NCBI RefSeq assembly: GCF_015752155.1
Contig: NZ_JADOVI010000005.1
Coordinates: 174,369-238,368, forward strand
DNA: 64,000 nt
DNA from: Cryobacterium sp. MP_M3
GTDB taxonomy: Bacteria > Actinomycetota > Actinomycetes > Actinomycetales > Microbacteriaceae
Direction of reading: 5' to 3'
Shown here one piece after another: positions 18,703 to 27,660 of this stretch. The stretch's first letter is position 1, and each line of letters begins with the position of its first letter. Under the pieces are notes generated by a model. The model was not told the origin of the DNA. It made no database searches and saw only the letters and a program-made list of their open reading frames with translations. Position numbers and translations under genes: made by a program.

Positions 18703-20175
18703 TCAGCGAGCTTCGGGCACACTCGCGTTGCTGATGTCGTCGGCGCTCAGCCCGGCATCCACGTTGTCATCAGCGAAGCTGCCGGCCCGGCTGGCAGCCG
18801 CCGGACGCCGGAACTTCACGACCGCGTAGAAGGCCAGTCCGATGACCATAAGTACGATGAAGTAGTACGGCAGCGAATTCAGCGGCGCCGCGGGCGCCGG
18901 GAAAATGTTGCTGTAGAACACGTAGATCAAAGACAGCGCCCCAATCAGGCCAAGAATCATTGTGCTGACAACGCCCTTCGCATTCGCTTTGCTCAGGAAT
19001 ATTGGCGCGCCGATGCACACCACGATGTAGGCGAGCATGTAGCCGAAAACACCCACGGTGTCGATGTACGTCGTGGCGGCCAACGGGGCTACTCCGATCA
19101 GCAAGACCACAGCCGTCGGGACGAACACCACAGGAGCCAGGGTGTAGATCGCATTTGATGGTGTTCGGTGTTTGGGGTGGGCCTTGCCAAACCATGCCCC
19201 AATCAAGCCCTCGTTGCCCCATGCGAATACCAGGCGTGCGGCAACCGTGATGCACGCCATCACGACTGCCATGAAGGATGCCGCGAAACCGAGATTGAGG
19301 ATCGGCTCGATGCCAGTGAGCCCATACTGGGACGCCAAATCGTCCATAGGTGACGTGCTCGCACCAAGCGCGTCCGCTCCCCCCTTGAACGCCGCCACTT
19401 GGGCATATGTTGCGAAGACGTAGAGAATGCCGGCGAAAAGGGCGCCGCGACGAATCGCCCGCGGAATCGCCTTGTAAGGGTCTTTCGCCTCTTCGCCGAG
19501 AGCCGCCGCGCCCTCGAACCCCACGAATCCGAGAATGGCCAACACGACAGCGAAAACCATTCCGCTGAGGGTCGCCCCGGTCAGCTGGAACTGAGCGGCA
19601 TCAAAGACGTTGTCACTGGAAATAAGCACGATGGCCAGAACGACGACGATCACGCTGATGGAGAGCACCTCAAGGGTGGCAGAGACTCTGGTCGAAAGCC
19701 GAACGCTCGAAATGGTGAGGTAGACGGCGACGATGACCAGCAGCGCGTCGACCAGGATTTGACCCGGCATCTCCCTAAAGAGCGTCAGGCCGAAGCCCTC
19801 GAGGAATCTCGAGGCGAAGAAGCCCGCACCGGCGAGGGAACCGGAGGCAATGCCCAAGACCCCAATGAACAGCGCCCAACCGGTGACAAAGCTTCCAGAC
19901 GGGCCCAAGGCGGGCCGAATGAGAGAGTAGAGCGATCCAGCACCTGCGCGCCGACGAGCCATGACAGCAATCGTCTGGGCGACGGCGAGGATGATCACCA
20001 TGCCAATCGCAAACGAGAACCAGGCGCCATTGCCTGCGTACAGTGCCATTGCTCCGGGTCCGAACGCAATGACGGCACTGGGCGCGATGTTCGCCACGCT
20101 TTGAGCGAGGACCTCGAACGGGGTGACGCTTCGTCGCGCCAACCCGCCAGAGTGGTCGGAGATTCGTGCACTCAT
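18703..20175 (-). CDS. APC family amino acid/polyamine permease
   Basis: 490 aa with about twelve hydrophobic helices. The first helix contains the unwound SVANIAPSAVIAFGPG segment, and FVGFEGAAALGEEAKDPYKAIPRAI is the conserved loop of APC transporters. The C-terminus is cytosolic and polar. The alcohol dehydrogenase gene lies 46 bases upstream on the same strand, so the two probably form an operon controlled by the divergent XRE-cupin regulator. The coupling suggests uptake and oxidation of an amino acid or amine-derived alcohol, which is inference. Confidence 0.88.
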   Translation of the reverse strand: MSARISDHSGGLARRSVTPFEVLAQSVANIAPSAVIAFGPGAMALYAGNGAWFSFAIGMVIILAVAQTIAVMARRRAGAGSLYSLIRPALGPSGSFVTGWALFIGVLGIASGSLAGAGFFASRFLEGFGLTLFREMPGQILVDALLVIVAVYLTISSVRLSTRVSATLEVLSISVIVVVLAIVLISSDNVFDAAQFQLTGATLSGMVFAVVLAILGFVGFEGAAALGEEAKDPYKAIPRAIRRGALFAGILYVFATYAQVAAFKGGADALGASTSPMDDLASQYGLTGIEPILNLGFAASFMAVVMACITVAARLVFAWGNEGLIGAWFGKAHPKHRTPSNAIYTLAPVVFVPTAVVLLIGVAPLAATTYIDTVGVFGYMLAYIVVCIGAPIFLSKANAKGVVSTMILGLIGALSLIYVFYSNIFPAPAAPLNSLPYYFIVLMVIGLAFYAVVKFRRPAAASRAGSFADDNVDAGLSADDISNASVPEAR

Positions 20176-20221
20176 TATGGAACCTTCCTTGAGGGGTGGT
20201 TTGTACTCTGTTAGCGGCTGG

Positions 20222-21316
20222 TTAAGGAATAAGGAGTTGCCGGAGTGCGATTCCGGAATCGAGGTCAGCCAGTGCGGCCTCAGCCTCGGCGAGGGGCCGT
20301 CGGGCTGAGATCATGGATTCAAGGTCGAGATCACCCGACATCATTTCGTCGACGAGCCTCGGGATATCGCGCTGGGGAACGGTGGATCCGTAGTTGCAGC
20401 CGAGAATGCGCTGGTCCGCCTCCGCGAGGATTAGCGGATCGAATCGCGCGGTTTGACCCGTAGGCGGGAGTCCAACCACGACGGCGCAGCCACCGAGCCC
20501 GAGCGCCTTGATTGCCTGCTCGGTGGTCGCGATCTTTCCGATCGCATCGAACACGTAGTCCAGGCCTTCCGGCATAAGCTTCTTCATCTCGGCGGGCACG
20601 TCCATTTCGGGTGTCACCAACAGGGTGCTGGTTGCACCTAGTTTTCGGGCGAGCTCGAGTTTTTCCTGGGACACATCGACCGCCAATATTTTCGACGCCT
20701 TCTCGAGACGGGCACCCTGGATCACAGACAGACCCACTCCTCCGCATCCGATGACAGCAGCCGTCGAGCCCGCCTTGAACTGAGCGGTGTTTCGCACTGC
20801 CCCCACTCCCGTCGCGATAGCGCACCCGATAAGGGCGATGAGATCAAGCGGGGCATCGGAACGAACCTTGATCGCGCCCGATTCAGGGACCACGGCCTGC
20901 CTCGCGAAAGATGAGACACCGAGGTAGTGGTGAATACTCTCCCCACCGCGCGAGAGGCGACTCGTCCCGTCGAAGAGGACACCACCCGGAGCCACGACAG
21001 TGGCCGCCAGTTCGCACTGAGCTGGTCGTCCGAGCTCGCAGTAGCGGCACTTTCCGCAGTAGGGCACCCAGGACAGGACAACGTGGTCGCCAACGTCGAG
21101 TGACGTGACACCCTCGCCGACCGCGGCGACGACACCGGAGCCTTCATGCCCCATAACCAGCGGCAGCGGTACCGACCACTCGCTACGAATAACGTGCAGG
21201 TCCGAGTGGCAGACTCCAGCAGCGGCGATATCCACCAGGACCTCACCAGGGCCGGGAGCAGCGAGAACAACATCACTGTAATGAACTCTCTTACCGTCGA
21301 AAACCACAGCCTTCAT
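20222..21316 (-). CDS. Zinc-dependent alcohol dehydrogenase (MDR)
   Basis: 364 aa. Catalytic zinc ligands are visible in GVCHSDLH and MGHEGSG, structural zinc cysteines in CGKCRYCELGRPAQC, and the NAD-binding Rossmann motif in AAVIGCGGVGLSVIQG. This is the class resembling formaldehyde/aryl-alcohol and NDMA-type dehydrogenases. ATG 21316 is preferred because the preceding in-frame residues lack similarity. It is transcribed with the APC permease and divergently from the XRE-cupin regulator. Confidence 0.88.
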   Translation of the reverse strand: MKAVVFDGKRVHYSDVVLAAPGPGEVLVDIAAAGVCHSDLHVIRSEWSVPLPLVMGHEGSGVVAAVGEGVTSLDVGDHVVLSWVPYCGKCRYCELGRPAQCELAATVVAPGGVLFDGTSRLSRGGESIHHYLGVSSFARQAVVPESGAIKVRSDAPLDLIALIGCAIATGVGAVRNTAQFKAGSTAAVIGCGGVGLSVIQGARLEKASKILAVDVSQEKLELARKLGATSTLLVTPEMDVPAEMKKLMPEGLDYVFDAIGKIATTEQAIKALGLGGCAVVVGLPPTGQTARFDPLILAEADQRILGCNYGSTVPQRDIPRLVDEMMSGDLDLESMISARRPLAEAEAALADLDSGIALRQLLIP

Positions 21317-21384
21317 CAGCCAAACCTCGTTGTCAGTCCCGGTGCACCGTCGCACTTTGCGAAGTGGATCAGATACTTACAGGT

Positions 21385-21397
21385 TTTATGGCATAAA
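21385..21397. promoter_or_regulatory. Candidate operator between adh and the XRE regulator
   Basis: A perfect 13-base palindrome, TTTATG-G-CATAAA, lies in the 127-base divergent intergenic region. Its AT-richness in a GC-rich genome and its position make it a likely binding site for the XRE-cupin regulator or a promoter element. Confidence 0.5.
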
Positions 21398-21443
21398 TCA
21401 ATCAACTCGTATCGCGAGTGCTGGAATGCGCGATCATAGAGTC

Positions 21444-22055
21444 ATGTCATCCCTCCCAAGCGAAGCCCGAGGCATGGAAGACGTGGGTCCCCAACTCCGG
21501 AAGACGCGCGTAACCCGAGGAATGTCCCTCACCAAAGTTGCCGAAATGGCCGGGATCACGAAGGGTTTCCTGAGCCTCGCCGAACGTGGCAAGACGCGAG
21601 TTTCCGTTCCCGTGCTCCTGAAGATCTGTGAGGTCTTGGACGTCACGATCGGCTCACTGTTCACCTACCCGAGCGAACCGCTCGTTCAGGGCGGAGTCCC
21701 CATTTACATGGGCGGTGTCGACCTTCAGGAATTTCTGCTTACGCCAGTCTCCGAAAAGCACATTCAGGTCATGCGTACGACCATGCAGCCTCAGGGCGGC
21801 TCCGACGGGGTCTACACGCTCGACGCAGAGTCGATATTCGTTGTCGTGACACAGGGCCAACTGTCGCTCGAATTGGATGGACAAGTACAAGTCCTCGAGG
21901 CAGGACACTCGATGACGTTTTCCGCACGCAAGCCCCACAGCTGGCATAATCCCTTATCGACTGAAAGCCAAGTTCTCTGGGTCATCTCGCCGCCCTTGTC
22001 AATGAAGAAACAGGACGCCCTCGCCCGGCAGATGGGCGATGCCGGCATTCACTAG
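21444..22055 (+). CDS. XRE family regulator with cupin sensor domain
   Basis: 203 aa. Residues about 10-70 form an XRE helix-turn-helix (LTKVAEMAGITKGFLSLAERG), followed by a double-stranded beta-helix cupin (residues about 85-200) with AGHSMTFSARKPHSWHNP. This architecture senses small molecules and commonly controls neighbouring amine or amino acid catabolism. The start could also be ATG 21426 or 21474. It is divergent from the alcohol dehydrogenase/permease pair and most likely regulates it. Confidence 0.85.
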   Translation: MSSLPSEARGMEDVGPQLRKTRVTRGMSLTKVAEMAGITKGFLSLAERGKTRVSVPVLLKICEVLDVTIGSLFTYPSEPLVQGGVPIYMGGVDLQEFLLTPVSEKHIQVMRTTMQPQGGSDGVYTLDAESIFVVVTQGQLSLELDGQVQVLEAGHSMTFSARKPHSWHNPLSTESQVLWVISPPLSMKKQDALARQMGDAGIH

Positions 22056-22310
22056 GAGCACGGTCGGTACATTGGAAACCAGGGGTTTCGATTGCCCAGC
22101 CGATGGTGCGCTCGCCATGTGCCGTCGTAATCGACGATGACGATCGCACGACTCTCACGACCACCGATCAGGCAACCAGGGGTTGGGGTCGGAAGCCCGA
22201 CCCGGGCGCGCGGTCGCAGATAGACGACATGTAGTCGTCTTGCCAGCAGGCGCCCGGGTCATGGAGCCCCGCCGCGGACATGCACCCAGCGGCGGGCCCG
22301 ACCGGATCGG
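22056..22310. other. Convergent intergenic region with small hairpins
   Basis: No gene is recognisable. A 6-bp stem (GAAACC/GGTTTC) lies close to the regulator stop and a 7-bp stem with a 5-base loop lies at 22222-22240; either could help terminate the converging transcripts, though neither has a U-run. Confidence 0.4.
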
Positions 22311-22652
22311 TCAGGGACGGATGTACGCGCCAGACTCGATCGGCAGGCCGGCCTCTACCCAATCCTGAATGCCCTCGCTGTACTTGCGAATATTGGAGTA
22401 TCCAGCAGCAGTGAGCATGTTCGCAACGTTCTGACTGTTCGGGCAGGAAGCATTCGAACAGTAGGTGATGATCGCGGCGTCCTTGTCCGGAAGCAAGCTC
22501 GAGGCCTGCAGCGCGACATCCGCTCCCACGAGTGGCAGCGCCCCCGGAAGGTGCTGCTGCTCGTAGTACATGCCTCCCAGCGCGTCGATCACGGTGACGG
22601 TCCGAGAGTCGATGGCCGCCTTGAGGTCGTCGCGGGTAATGAGTTTGGTCAT
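22311..22652 (-). CDS. Rhodanese-like domain protein
   Basis: 113 aa, a single rhodanese domain. The catalytic Cys lies in the active loop ITYCSNASCPNSQN, and the CH2-like motif EGIQDWVEAGLP is at the C-terminus. Such stand-alone domains carry persulfide sulfur or detoxify thiols or oxidants. It starts 82 bases from, and divergent to, the MarR gene, across two identical palindromes, so it is the likely MarR target. The second Cys (CSNASC) could permit disulfide or persulfide redox sensing. Confidence 0.9.
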   Translation of the reverse strand: MTKLITRDDLKAAIDSRTVTVIDALGGMYYEQQHLPGALPLVGADVALQASSLLPDKDAAIITYCSNASCPNSQNVANMLTAAGYSNIRKYSEGIQDWVEAGLPIESGAYIRP

Positions 22653-22670
22653 GATGCCCTTTCTTGTTTA

Positions 22671-22716
22671 TGTGCGTGCGCACGCAACAATATCAATCTG
22701 TGCGTGCGCACGCAAC
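22671..22716. promoter_or_regulatory. Double MarR operator
   Basis: Two identical 18-base copies at 22671-22688 and 22699-22716, each containing the perfect 14-base palindrome TGCGTGCGCACGCA, have a 28-base period and lie in the 82-base region between the rhodanese and marR starts. The arrangement is that of a self-regulated divergent MarR operator. Confidence 0.85.
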
Positions 22717-22734
22717 TCGGGTATGTTTTAGGGC

Positions 22735-23178
22735 ATGCCCTCTCGCAAGAAGCTCGCCGCCGAAGCTTGGGGCGCACTGCTTCAAGTGCACGCCGCCCTC
22801 GTCCCTGCGCTGGACAAGGAAGTCCAAAGGCAGACCGGCTTGCCTCTGTCGTGGTACGACGTGCTGCTCGAGCTAGCGGCGGAACCTGCCGGCCGGCTGC
22901 GGATGACCGACCTTGCGGAACGGGTGGTCCTTAGCCGATCCAGGGTCAGCCGTCTCGTCGATGAACTGGCGAGCCGAGGCCTGATCACCAAGGAGGAGCA
23001 TCCAGACGACCGGCGCTCAGCGTACGCAGCAATCACAAAAGCGGGACTCGCCGAGTTCCAGTCAACCGCCCCGGTTTATGTGAGCGCGATCGAATGCCAG
23101 TTCGCGGCCAACCTCACAGACGAGGATCTAGCACTCTTGGGGCGAGTCCTCAACAAGATCCGAAAGCCCGCAGGATGA
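22735..23178 (+). CDS. MarR family transcriptional regulator
   Basis: 147 aa with the winged helix-turn-helix of the MarR family: RMTDLAERVVLSRSRVSRLVDEL as recognition region and the wing HPDDRRSAYAAITKAG. Only one Cys (ECQF) is present. Divergent from the rhodanese gene across a double palindrome that probably is its operator; it likely represses both genes and responds to a thiol-reactive or phenolic compound. Confidence 0.9.
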   Translation: MPSRKKLAAEAWGALLQVHAALVPALDKEVQRQTGLPLSWYDVLLELAAEPAGRLRMTDLAERVVLSRSRVSRLVDELASRGLITKEEHPDDRRSAYAAITKAGLAEFQSTAPVYVSAIECQFAANLTDEDLALLGRVLNKIRKPAG

Positions 23179-23432
23179 CCCTAAGGCCAATAGTGCCCGA
23201 GAATCTGGCGTTCACGGAACTATAAACAACGGAGTTCAAGTCCCCAACGCGTTCCCGCACGAGAATCGCGTGCATGAAAGCGCCGATTCATTGAAGAGCT
23301 CACAACGACGGGATGTCGCCCTCGACGCAGGATTCATCGGAGCGCCTCTTCACGCCTCCTCCTCAAAGCAGAGCGGGGGTGTCGGCGCCGTTTGACGGCG
23401 AGCCGACGACCACACAAACTCAAGTAATACAG

Positions 23433-24395
23433 CTACTTGACGTCCCGACGATCAACAAACCGCCTGCGGTATTCCGTTGGGGTGATGCCGACCAGTCGCG
23501 TGAAGTGATGTCTCAGCAAGGGGGCCGCACCGAACCCTGATTCTGCCGCGATGTCCTCAACCGAAAGACGCGTATCGTCCAACAGCTCCCGCGCGCGTGC
23601 GACTCGTTGCTGGGTGAGCCACGTATGTGGCGCACAGCCGACTTCGGCCATGAAGCGACGTGTGAGCGTCCGTTCCGCAACACCAGCGACGCGTGCCATG
23701 GCCGCGACCGTGATGGTGCGCGCGAAGTTTTCGGTGATCCAATCAAGAGTGGGCTGCAGACTCTGATCTGAGCGACCAACCACCGGTCTCTCGATGAACT
23801 GCTTCTGACCCCCGTCCCGGTGGGGCGAAACAACCATGCGTCTTGCAATTCGGTTCGCCACGGCCGAGCCAAGTTCCGTGCGCACAATGTGCAGGCAGGC
23901 GTCGATCCCCGCGGCCGTGCCCGCGCTGCTGACGATCGTCCCATCCTGCGCATAGAGGATGTCGCTGTCAACTCGCACGGCCGGGTATTCGCGCGCCAGC
24001 AGTTCCGCATAGCGCCAATGCGTGGCCACCGTGCGGTCGTCCAGGAGCCCGGCCGCTGCCAGCGCGAAGGCACCCGAGCAAAGAGACATCACGTACGCAC
24101 CCCGTCGCTCAGCATCCCGTAGCGCGCTCATCACCGCTTCGCTCGGCGGGCCGGTGAGCGACGACGAGGGGACGGCGACCAGATCAGCGTCTGCTGCGGC
24201 GTCCAACGCCTTGGTTGCCACAACGAACGAGCCTGGTCCCGCTGCCAGCGGCTCGTTCGGATTCTCGGCACACACTACATACTCGAACTTCGGCACTCCG
24301 TCGGCCGACCGATCAACGCCGAACACTTCTGTGAGCACGCCGAATTCAAACAGAGCGACGGGGGGTTGAAGGATGACGGCGATCTTCTTGAGCAC
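23433..24395 (-). CDS. GlxA-type AraC family regulator (DJ-1/PfpI + HTH)
   Basis: 320 aa. The N-terminal DJ-1/PfpI domain carries the nucleophile-elbow-like SLCSGAFALAAAGLLD and ATHWRYAELL; the C-terminal AraC helix-turn-helix pair spans about residues 220-315 (VAERTLTRRFMAEVG, EDIAAESGFGAAPLLRHHF). GlxA regulators control catabolic or stress genes next to them. It is divergent from the MDR dehydrogenase gene, with a perfect palindrome between them. Confidence 0.9.
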   Translation of the reverse strand: MLKKIAVILQPPVALFEFGVLTEVFGVDRSADGVPKFEYVVCAENPNEPLAAGPGSFVVATKALDAAADADLVAVPSSSLTGPPSEAVMSALRDAERRGAYVMSLCSGAFALAAAGLLDDRTVATHWRYAELLAREYPAVRVDSDILYAQDGTIVSSAGTAAGIDACLHIVRTELGSAVANRIARRMVVSPHRDGGQKQFIERPVVGRSDQSLQPTLDWITENFARTITVAAMARVAGVAERTLTRRFMAEVGCAPHTWLTQQRVARARELLDDTRLSVEDIAAESGFGAAPLLRHHFTRLVGITPTEYRRRFVDRRDVK

Positions 24396-24434
24396 TCGAC
24401 CAGTATGGCCGTATCTTGTCTATAAGCCGCGTTT

Positions 24435-24447
24435 ATGCCACTGGCAT
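24435..24447. promoter_or_regulatory. Candidate GlxA operator
   Basis: A perfect 13-base palindrome ATGCCA-C-TGGCAT lies between the starts of the divergent GlxA-type regulator (24395) and MDR dehydrogenase (24478), the expected place for an autoregulated operator. Confidence 0.55.
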
Positions 24448-24477
24448 GTGCCAAGTTACAACACGACGATAGGTCTT

Positions 24478-25560
24478 ATGTCCCTTCTCTCGAGCAATGT
24501 CTCATCCCCTTCTCACAGTGCACCGGGCGTCATGACGGCGTGGACCACGACCGGCAACGGCATAGAGAATATGTCAACCGTCTGGGTTCCGGTGCCCCAA
24601 CCCGGCCGAGGCGAGGTGTTGGTCAAGATCGCCGCCCTCTCGCTGAACTATCGCGACCTCATGGTGATCAATGGGGTCGGCAACTGGAAGCCAACGAGCC
24701 GCGTGGTGCCGCTTTCAGATGCCGTCGGCACAGTCGTTGGCGTCAGAGAGGGCGTTGACCGGTTCGATCTCGGGGATCGTGTTTCGGCCATGTTCCTGCC
24801 GAAGTGGCGATCGGGTCAGCTTACCCGCGAGACGTATGTGAATCCGATCGGCGGACCCATCAATGGCGGCATGTTGGCCGAGTACGTGGTCGTGTCACAG
24901 GACAACGCCGCGAGAACGCCGCGCAGCCTCGACGACGAGCACGCCGCAACTCTCCCGATTGCCGCCCTGACCGCATGGCATGCCGTGGCACGGCGAAGTC
25001 GCGTCCAGCGGGGTGAAACAGTACTGATCCACGGCACTGGCGGCGTGGCCTTGTTCGCGCTGCAGTTTGTCCTGGCGCTCGGCGGGATTCCGATCATTAC
25101 CTCCAGCAGTGACGAGAAGCTGGATAGAGCGCGCAAATCCGGCGCCGCATACTCGATCAACTACAAATCCACCCCCGACATCGCCGCGGAAGTGATGAGG
25201 CTCACTGGCGGGGAAGGGGTCAATCATGTGATCGAAACGATCGGCGGGGAAAACCTCAATCGATCGCTTGAAGCCGTGAAGATTGGCGGGACGATTAGCT
25301 TCGTTGGGCTCATCGCCGGCCTGGCCGCGCAGATCAACACCTACGAATTCGTGACAAGACATGTGACCATTCACGGAATCGAAACCGGATCGCGGGAAAT
25401 GTTCGAGGAGATGGTCCAGTTCATCGATAACCACGGGATCGTTCCTGTCCTCGACTCTACGTACCCCGTTCACCGGATCCGTGAGGCGCTGCAGCATCTG
25501 ACAGAGGGCAAGCACTTCGGCAAGGTTGTGATCACGATCCCAGCCTCGAACCTCCAGTAG
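24478..25560 (+). CDS. MDR family NAD(P)-dependent alcohol dehydrogenase/quinone reductase
   Basis: 360 aa. Begins like zinc-independent medium-chain reductases (LNYRDLMVINGVG), with LSDAVGTVVGV, ALTAWHAV and the NADPH-binding VLIHGTGGVALFALQF. Typical catalytic zinc ligands are absent, so it is closer to quinone oxidoreductases. ATG 24478 has a nearby GATAGG; ATG 24532 is also in frame and gives a start that fits family proteins well. Probably controlled by the divergent GlxA regulator. Confidence 0.85.
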   Translation: MSLLSSNVSSPSHSAPGVMTAWTTTGNGIENMSTVWVPVPQPGRGEVLVKIAALSLNYRDLMVINGVGNWKPTSRVVPLSDAVGTVVGVREGVDRFDLGDRVSAMFLPKWRSGQLTRETYVNPIGGPINGGMLAEYVVVSQDNAARTPRSLDDEHAATLPIAALTAWHAVARRSRVQRGETVLIHGTGGVALFALQFVLALGGIPIITSSSDEKLDRARKSGAAYSINYKSTPDIAAEVMRLTGGEGVNHVIETIGGENLNRSLEAVKIGGTISFVGLIAGLAAQINTYEFVTRHVTIHGIETGSREMFEEMVQFIDNHGIVPVLDSTYPVHRIREALQHLTEGKHFGKVVITIPASNLQ

Positions 25561-26219
25561 TTCATCCGAGTTATCCCGGACGAGTCGGCGCGCGAGTCAG
25601 ATCCCACGCCAGCTCCACTGAAGCTCAGTGTCGAGCAGGATTATGTCCTCCCGCGCTGCGTGCTGCTGGAGCGGGACTCCCCCTCGCAGATATGGGCGTG
25701 GTGCTCGGCAGGAGCGCGAACGGTTCCAAAATGCCGGGGCGTCTGCTGCCCTTCAGGCCAAGCCCTGCCAAGGCACGAGGTCAGAATAGACCGTCTATGT
25801 CGTGCCCAGGCACTACAACGGGGCATTAAGTGAAAGCTTCTCAAGGTCAGCAAGCGGCTTCCGTTTGCTCCCCCGGCTGCAGCACGAGCTCCCTACAGGT
25901 CACGTCCTCGCGAGTGGTGGGGTTCCCCAGTCGTGAGCGTTGACGATTCTGTGCGACCCCAACCGATCCCGATGCCCGTACCGGGGCCAGCGGATTGTCG
26001 GCCTGAGTCATATCAATCTCTATGACCCGGCGCGGAGGACGTCCGGCAGCTCTCGGACGAGCACCTGGACGACATGTTCGCTACCTCGCCGGTGGACAGG
26101 GTGCACGCCCTGCACCACAGGTGCACTGTCCGAACTGGGGCAACGTTTTGGACTGCAGAGAAGACGGCGCTCAACTGCACTGCGCCGCACCTTTAGGCCC
26201 GGCCTCTGGGGCGCAGTGG
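25561..26219. other. Gene-poor stretch with one short unrecognised coding-like frame
   Basis: Between the MDR gene and the isochorismatase gene I see no intact gene. The plus frame 26026-26196 (55 codons without a start, containing LSDEHLDDMFATSPVDRVHA) reads like real protein and may be a frameshifted relic; I do not recognise its family. Confidence 0.35.
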
Positions 26220-26828
26220 CTATCGGGCGTCCGGGCGGAGCCGTGGTACCTGTTCGAGCAGATCGGCGGTGGTAACGACCGTGGCGAATTCCCCGTCTAG
26301 ATTTACCCCGGTCATCCGGGACAGGGCAGCTGCCGCGACGTTCTCACCGTCCTGAGCGATGCGGTCAAAGGTATGGGTGGCGTCCAGGGGGAAGTACACC
26401 CGGTAACCGAGGTTGCCCCCCACTCGCGCTGTGGTTTCGCAGCAATGGTTGGTTGTGATTCCGCAGACGACCAGTTCCTCGATGGCGTTCTCTTGCAGCC
26501 AGGCGTGCAGGTCAGGAGTGCCGTGGAAGCTGGAATTGACACTTTTCGTCACCAGGAGATCCGAGGTGCCCGTGATGATGTCCTTGAACGCGTTTCCGGG
26601 GTTATCCGGGTGGAGAGGTGAGGAGGGTGCGGTGGAGTCATGGCGGACGAAGATGACGGGTCGACCGGTTTCCCGCCAGCGCGTCAACAGAGCCTCGATG
26701 TTCGCCTCGCACGACGGATTATCTCGCGGACCCCAGTAGGCGGCCTCATCGAAGGCCTGTTGGACGTCGACAATCACGAGAGCGGCGCGCGGATCCAGGA
26801 TTCGAGGCAAGGACCGGTGGTCAGTCAT
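26220..26828 (-). CDS. Isochorismatase family cysteine hydrolase
   Basis: 202 aa. The catalytic triad of the family is present: Asp in IVDVQQAF, Lys in VTKSVNSSFHG and Cys in VVCGITTNHCCETT. Family members hydrolyse amides or enol ethers (nicotinamidase-like, biuret-type, isochorismate). It overlaps the upstream acetyltransferase by the four bases ATGA, indicating translational coupling in a three-gene unit. Its substrate is unknown. Confidence 0.88.
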   Translation of the reverse strand: MTDHRSLPRILDPRAALVIVDVQQAFDEAAYWGPRDNPSCEANIEALLTRWRETGRPVIFVRHDSTAPSSPLHPDNPGNAFKDIITGTSDLLVTKSVNSSFHGTPDLHAWLQENAIEELVVCGITTNHCCETTARVGGNLGYRVYFPLDATHTFDRIAQDGENVAAAALSRMTGVNLDGEFATVVTTADLLEQVPRLRPDAR

Positions 26829-27337
26829 GGTGTTCCGTTCAGAGAGTTGCGTCGTTCTATGAGGATGGTATCGCGCCACGTGCCAGCAGCAGGTCCGTAC
26901 GACATCAGCGCGATTCGTTCACGTCGGCCGATAACCCGGAATCCGGCGCCCTCGTGTAGGCGCAGGCTGGCTGTGTTCTCCGGGAAGACCGAGGACTGGA
27001 TCGTCCAGTGCCCATTCTCCTCGGCGGCGGTGATGAAGCTCTTCAGGAGCAGGCTGCCGACGCCGGCGCCGCGCGCGTCTGATGCGACATAGACCGAGTG
27101 CTCGATGACTCCCCGGTAGACCGCGCGCGTAGACACGGGTGTTGCAGCGACCCACCCAAGGACTCTGTCGTCGTCTACAGCGACGAGGCGTGGTTCCAGG
27201 ATGCGCGTGCAGTCGAACTGCGCCCATCCGGCCGGCGGGTTCGCCTCAAAGGTGGCGTGGCCAGTGGCGATCCCCGCGGCATAGATCGTCCGCACAGCCG
27301 GCCAGTCCGCCGCTGTCATGGGGCGCACGATCGTCAC
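26825..27337 (-). CDS. arsN1: GNAT acetyltransferase, phosphinothricin/arsinothricin (ArsN1-like) type
   Basis: 170 aa. IRP-like start, TIYAAGIATGHATFE, GWVAATPVSTRAVYRGV, the acetyl-CoA loop SDARGAGVGSLLL, FPENTASLRLHEGAGFR and a TWRDTILIERR tail match the Pat/ArsN1 group, which N-acetylates phosphinothricin or its arsenic analogue arsinothricin. The overlap with both neighbours (ATGA at each end) and the arsenic-type relics nearby favour ArsN1. The exact substrate cannot be read from sequence. Confidence 0.75.
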   Translation of the reverse strand: MTIVRPMTAADWPAVRTIYAAGIATGHATFEANPPAGWAQFDCTRILEPRLVAVDDDRVLGWVAATPVSTRAVYRGVIEHSVYVASDARGAGVGSLLLKSFITAAEENGHWTIQSSVFPENTASLRLHEGAGFRVIGRRERIALMSYGPAAGTWRDTILIERRNSLNGTP

Positions 27338-27660
27338 GAGCAGAACCCCTCAAGCGGTGTCGCGGAGCACGACGACGTGGACGCAAGCGATGCGGAGCAG
27401 ACGGCGGCGGCAGGCAAGGTCAGGGCGACGGTTGATGCCGCGGTGCGGCCACCGTCGAGGTGCGCGACTCTGGAGCGGACGGCGTCAAATATCGGGAGTT
27501 CGTCGGCTGATATTGCCGACTCAGTGGCGCCACGCAGAACCAGCGGCCCCGACACATACTCAGCAGTTGCAGGGTCGAACACCGGATCGGTGAGGAAGGT
27601 CCGCCATCCGAATTCAACAAGCATCGTTGCTGTATCTACATTCGCCACAGTCGTCTGCAA
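27334..27660 (-). pseudogene. Chimeric gene: MBL-fold N-terminus fused to flavoprotein Cys-rich C-terminus
   Basis: 108 aa with intact start and stop. Residues 1-58 match the start of the intact MBL-fold gene at 36220-36972 (TATMLV, TFLTDPVFDPA, EYVSGP, LVLR). After FDAV the sequence switches to the C-terminus of the flavoprotein at 28050-29408: VRS..., TAAS, LTLP, and a Cys-rich end (VCSASL, SSC, final FCS). The active-site His/Asp cluster of the MBL fold is lost. It is in frame and overlaps arsN1 by ATGA, so it may still be translated. Best read as a recombination product with a possible leader/coupling role. Confidence 0.75.

Noticed and set aside
22168..22683. 171-aa minus frame over the rhodanese gene
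   Set aside because: Different frame of the true rhodanese gene; Arg/His-rich and without domain similarity.
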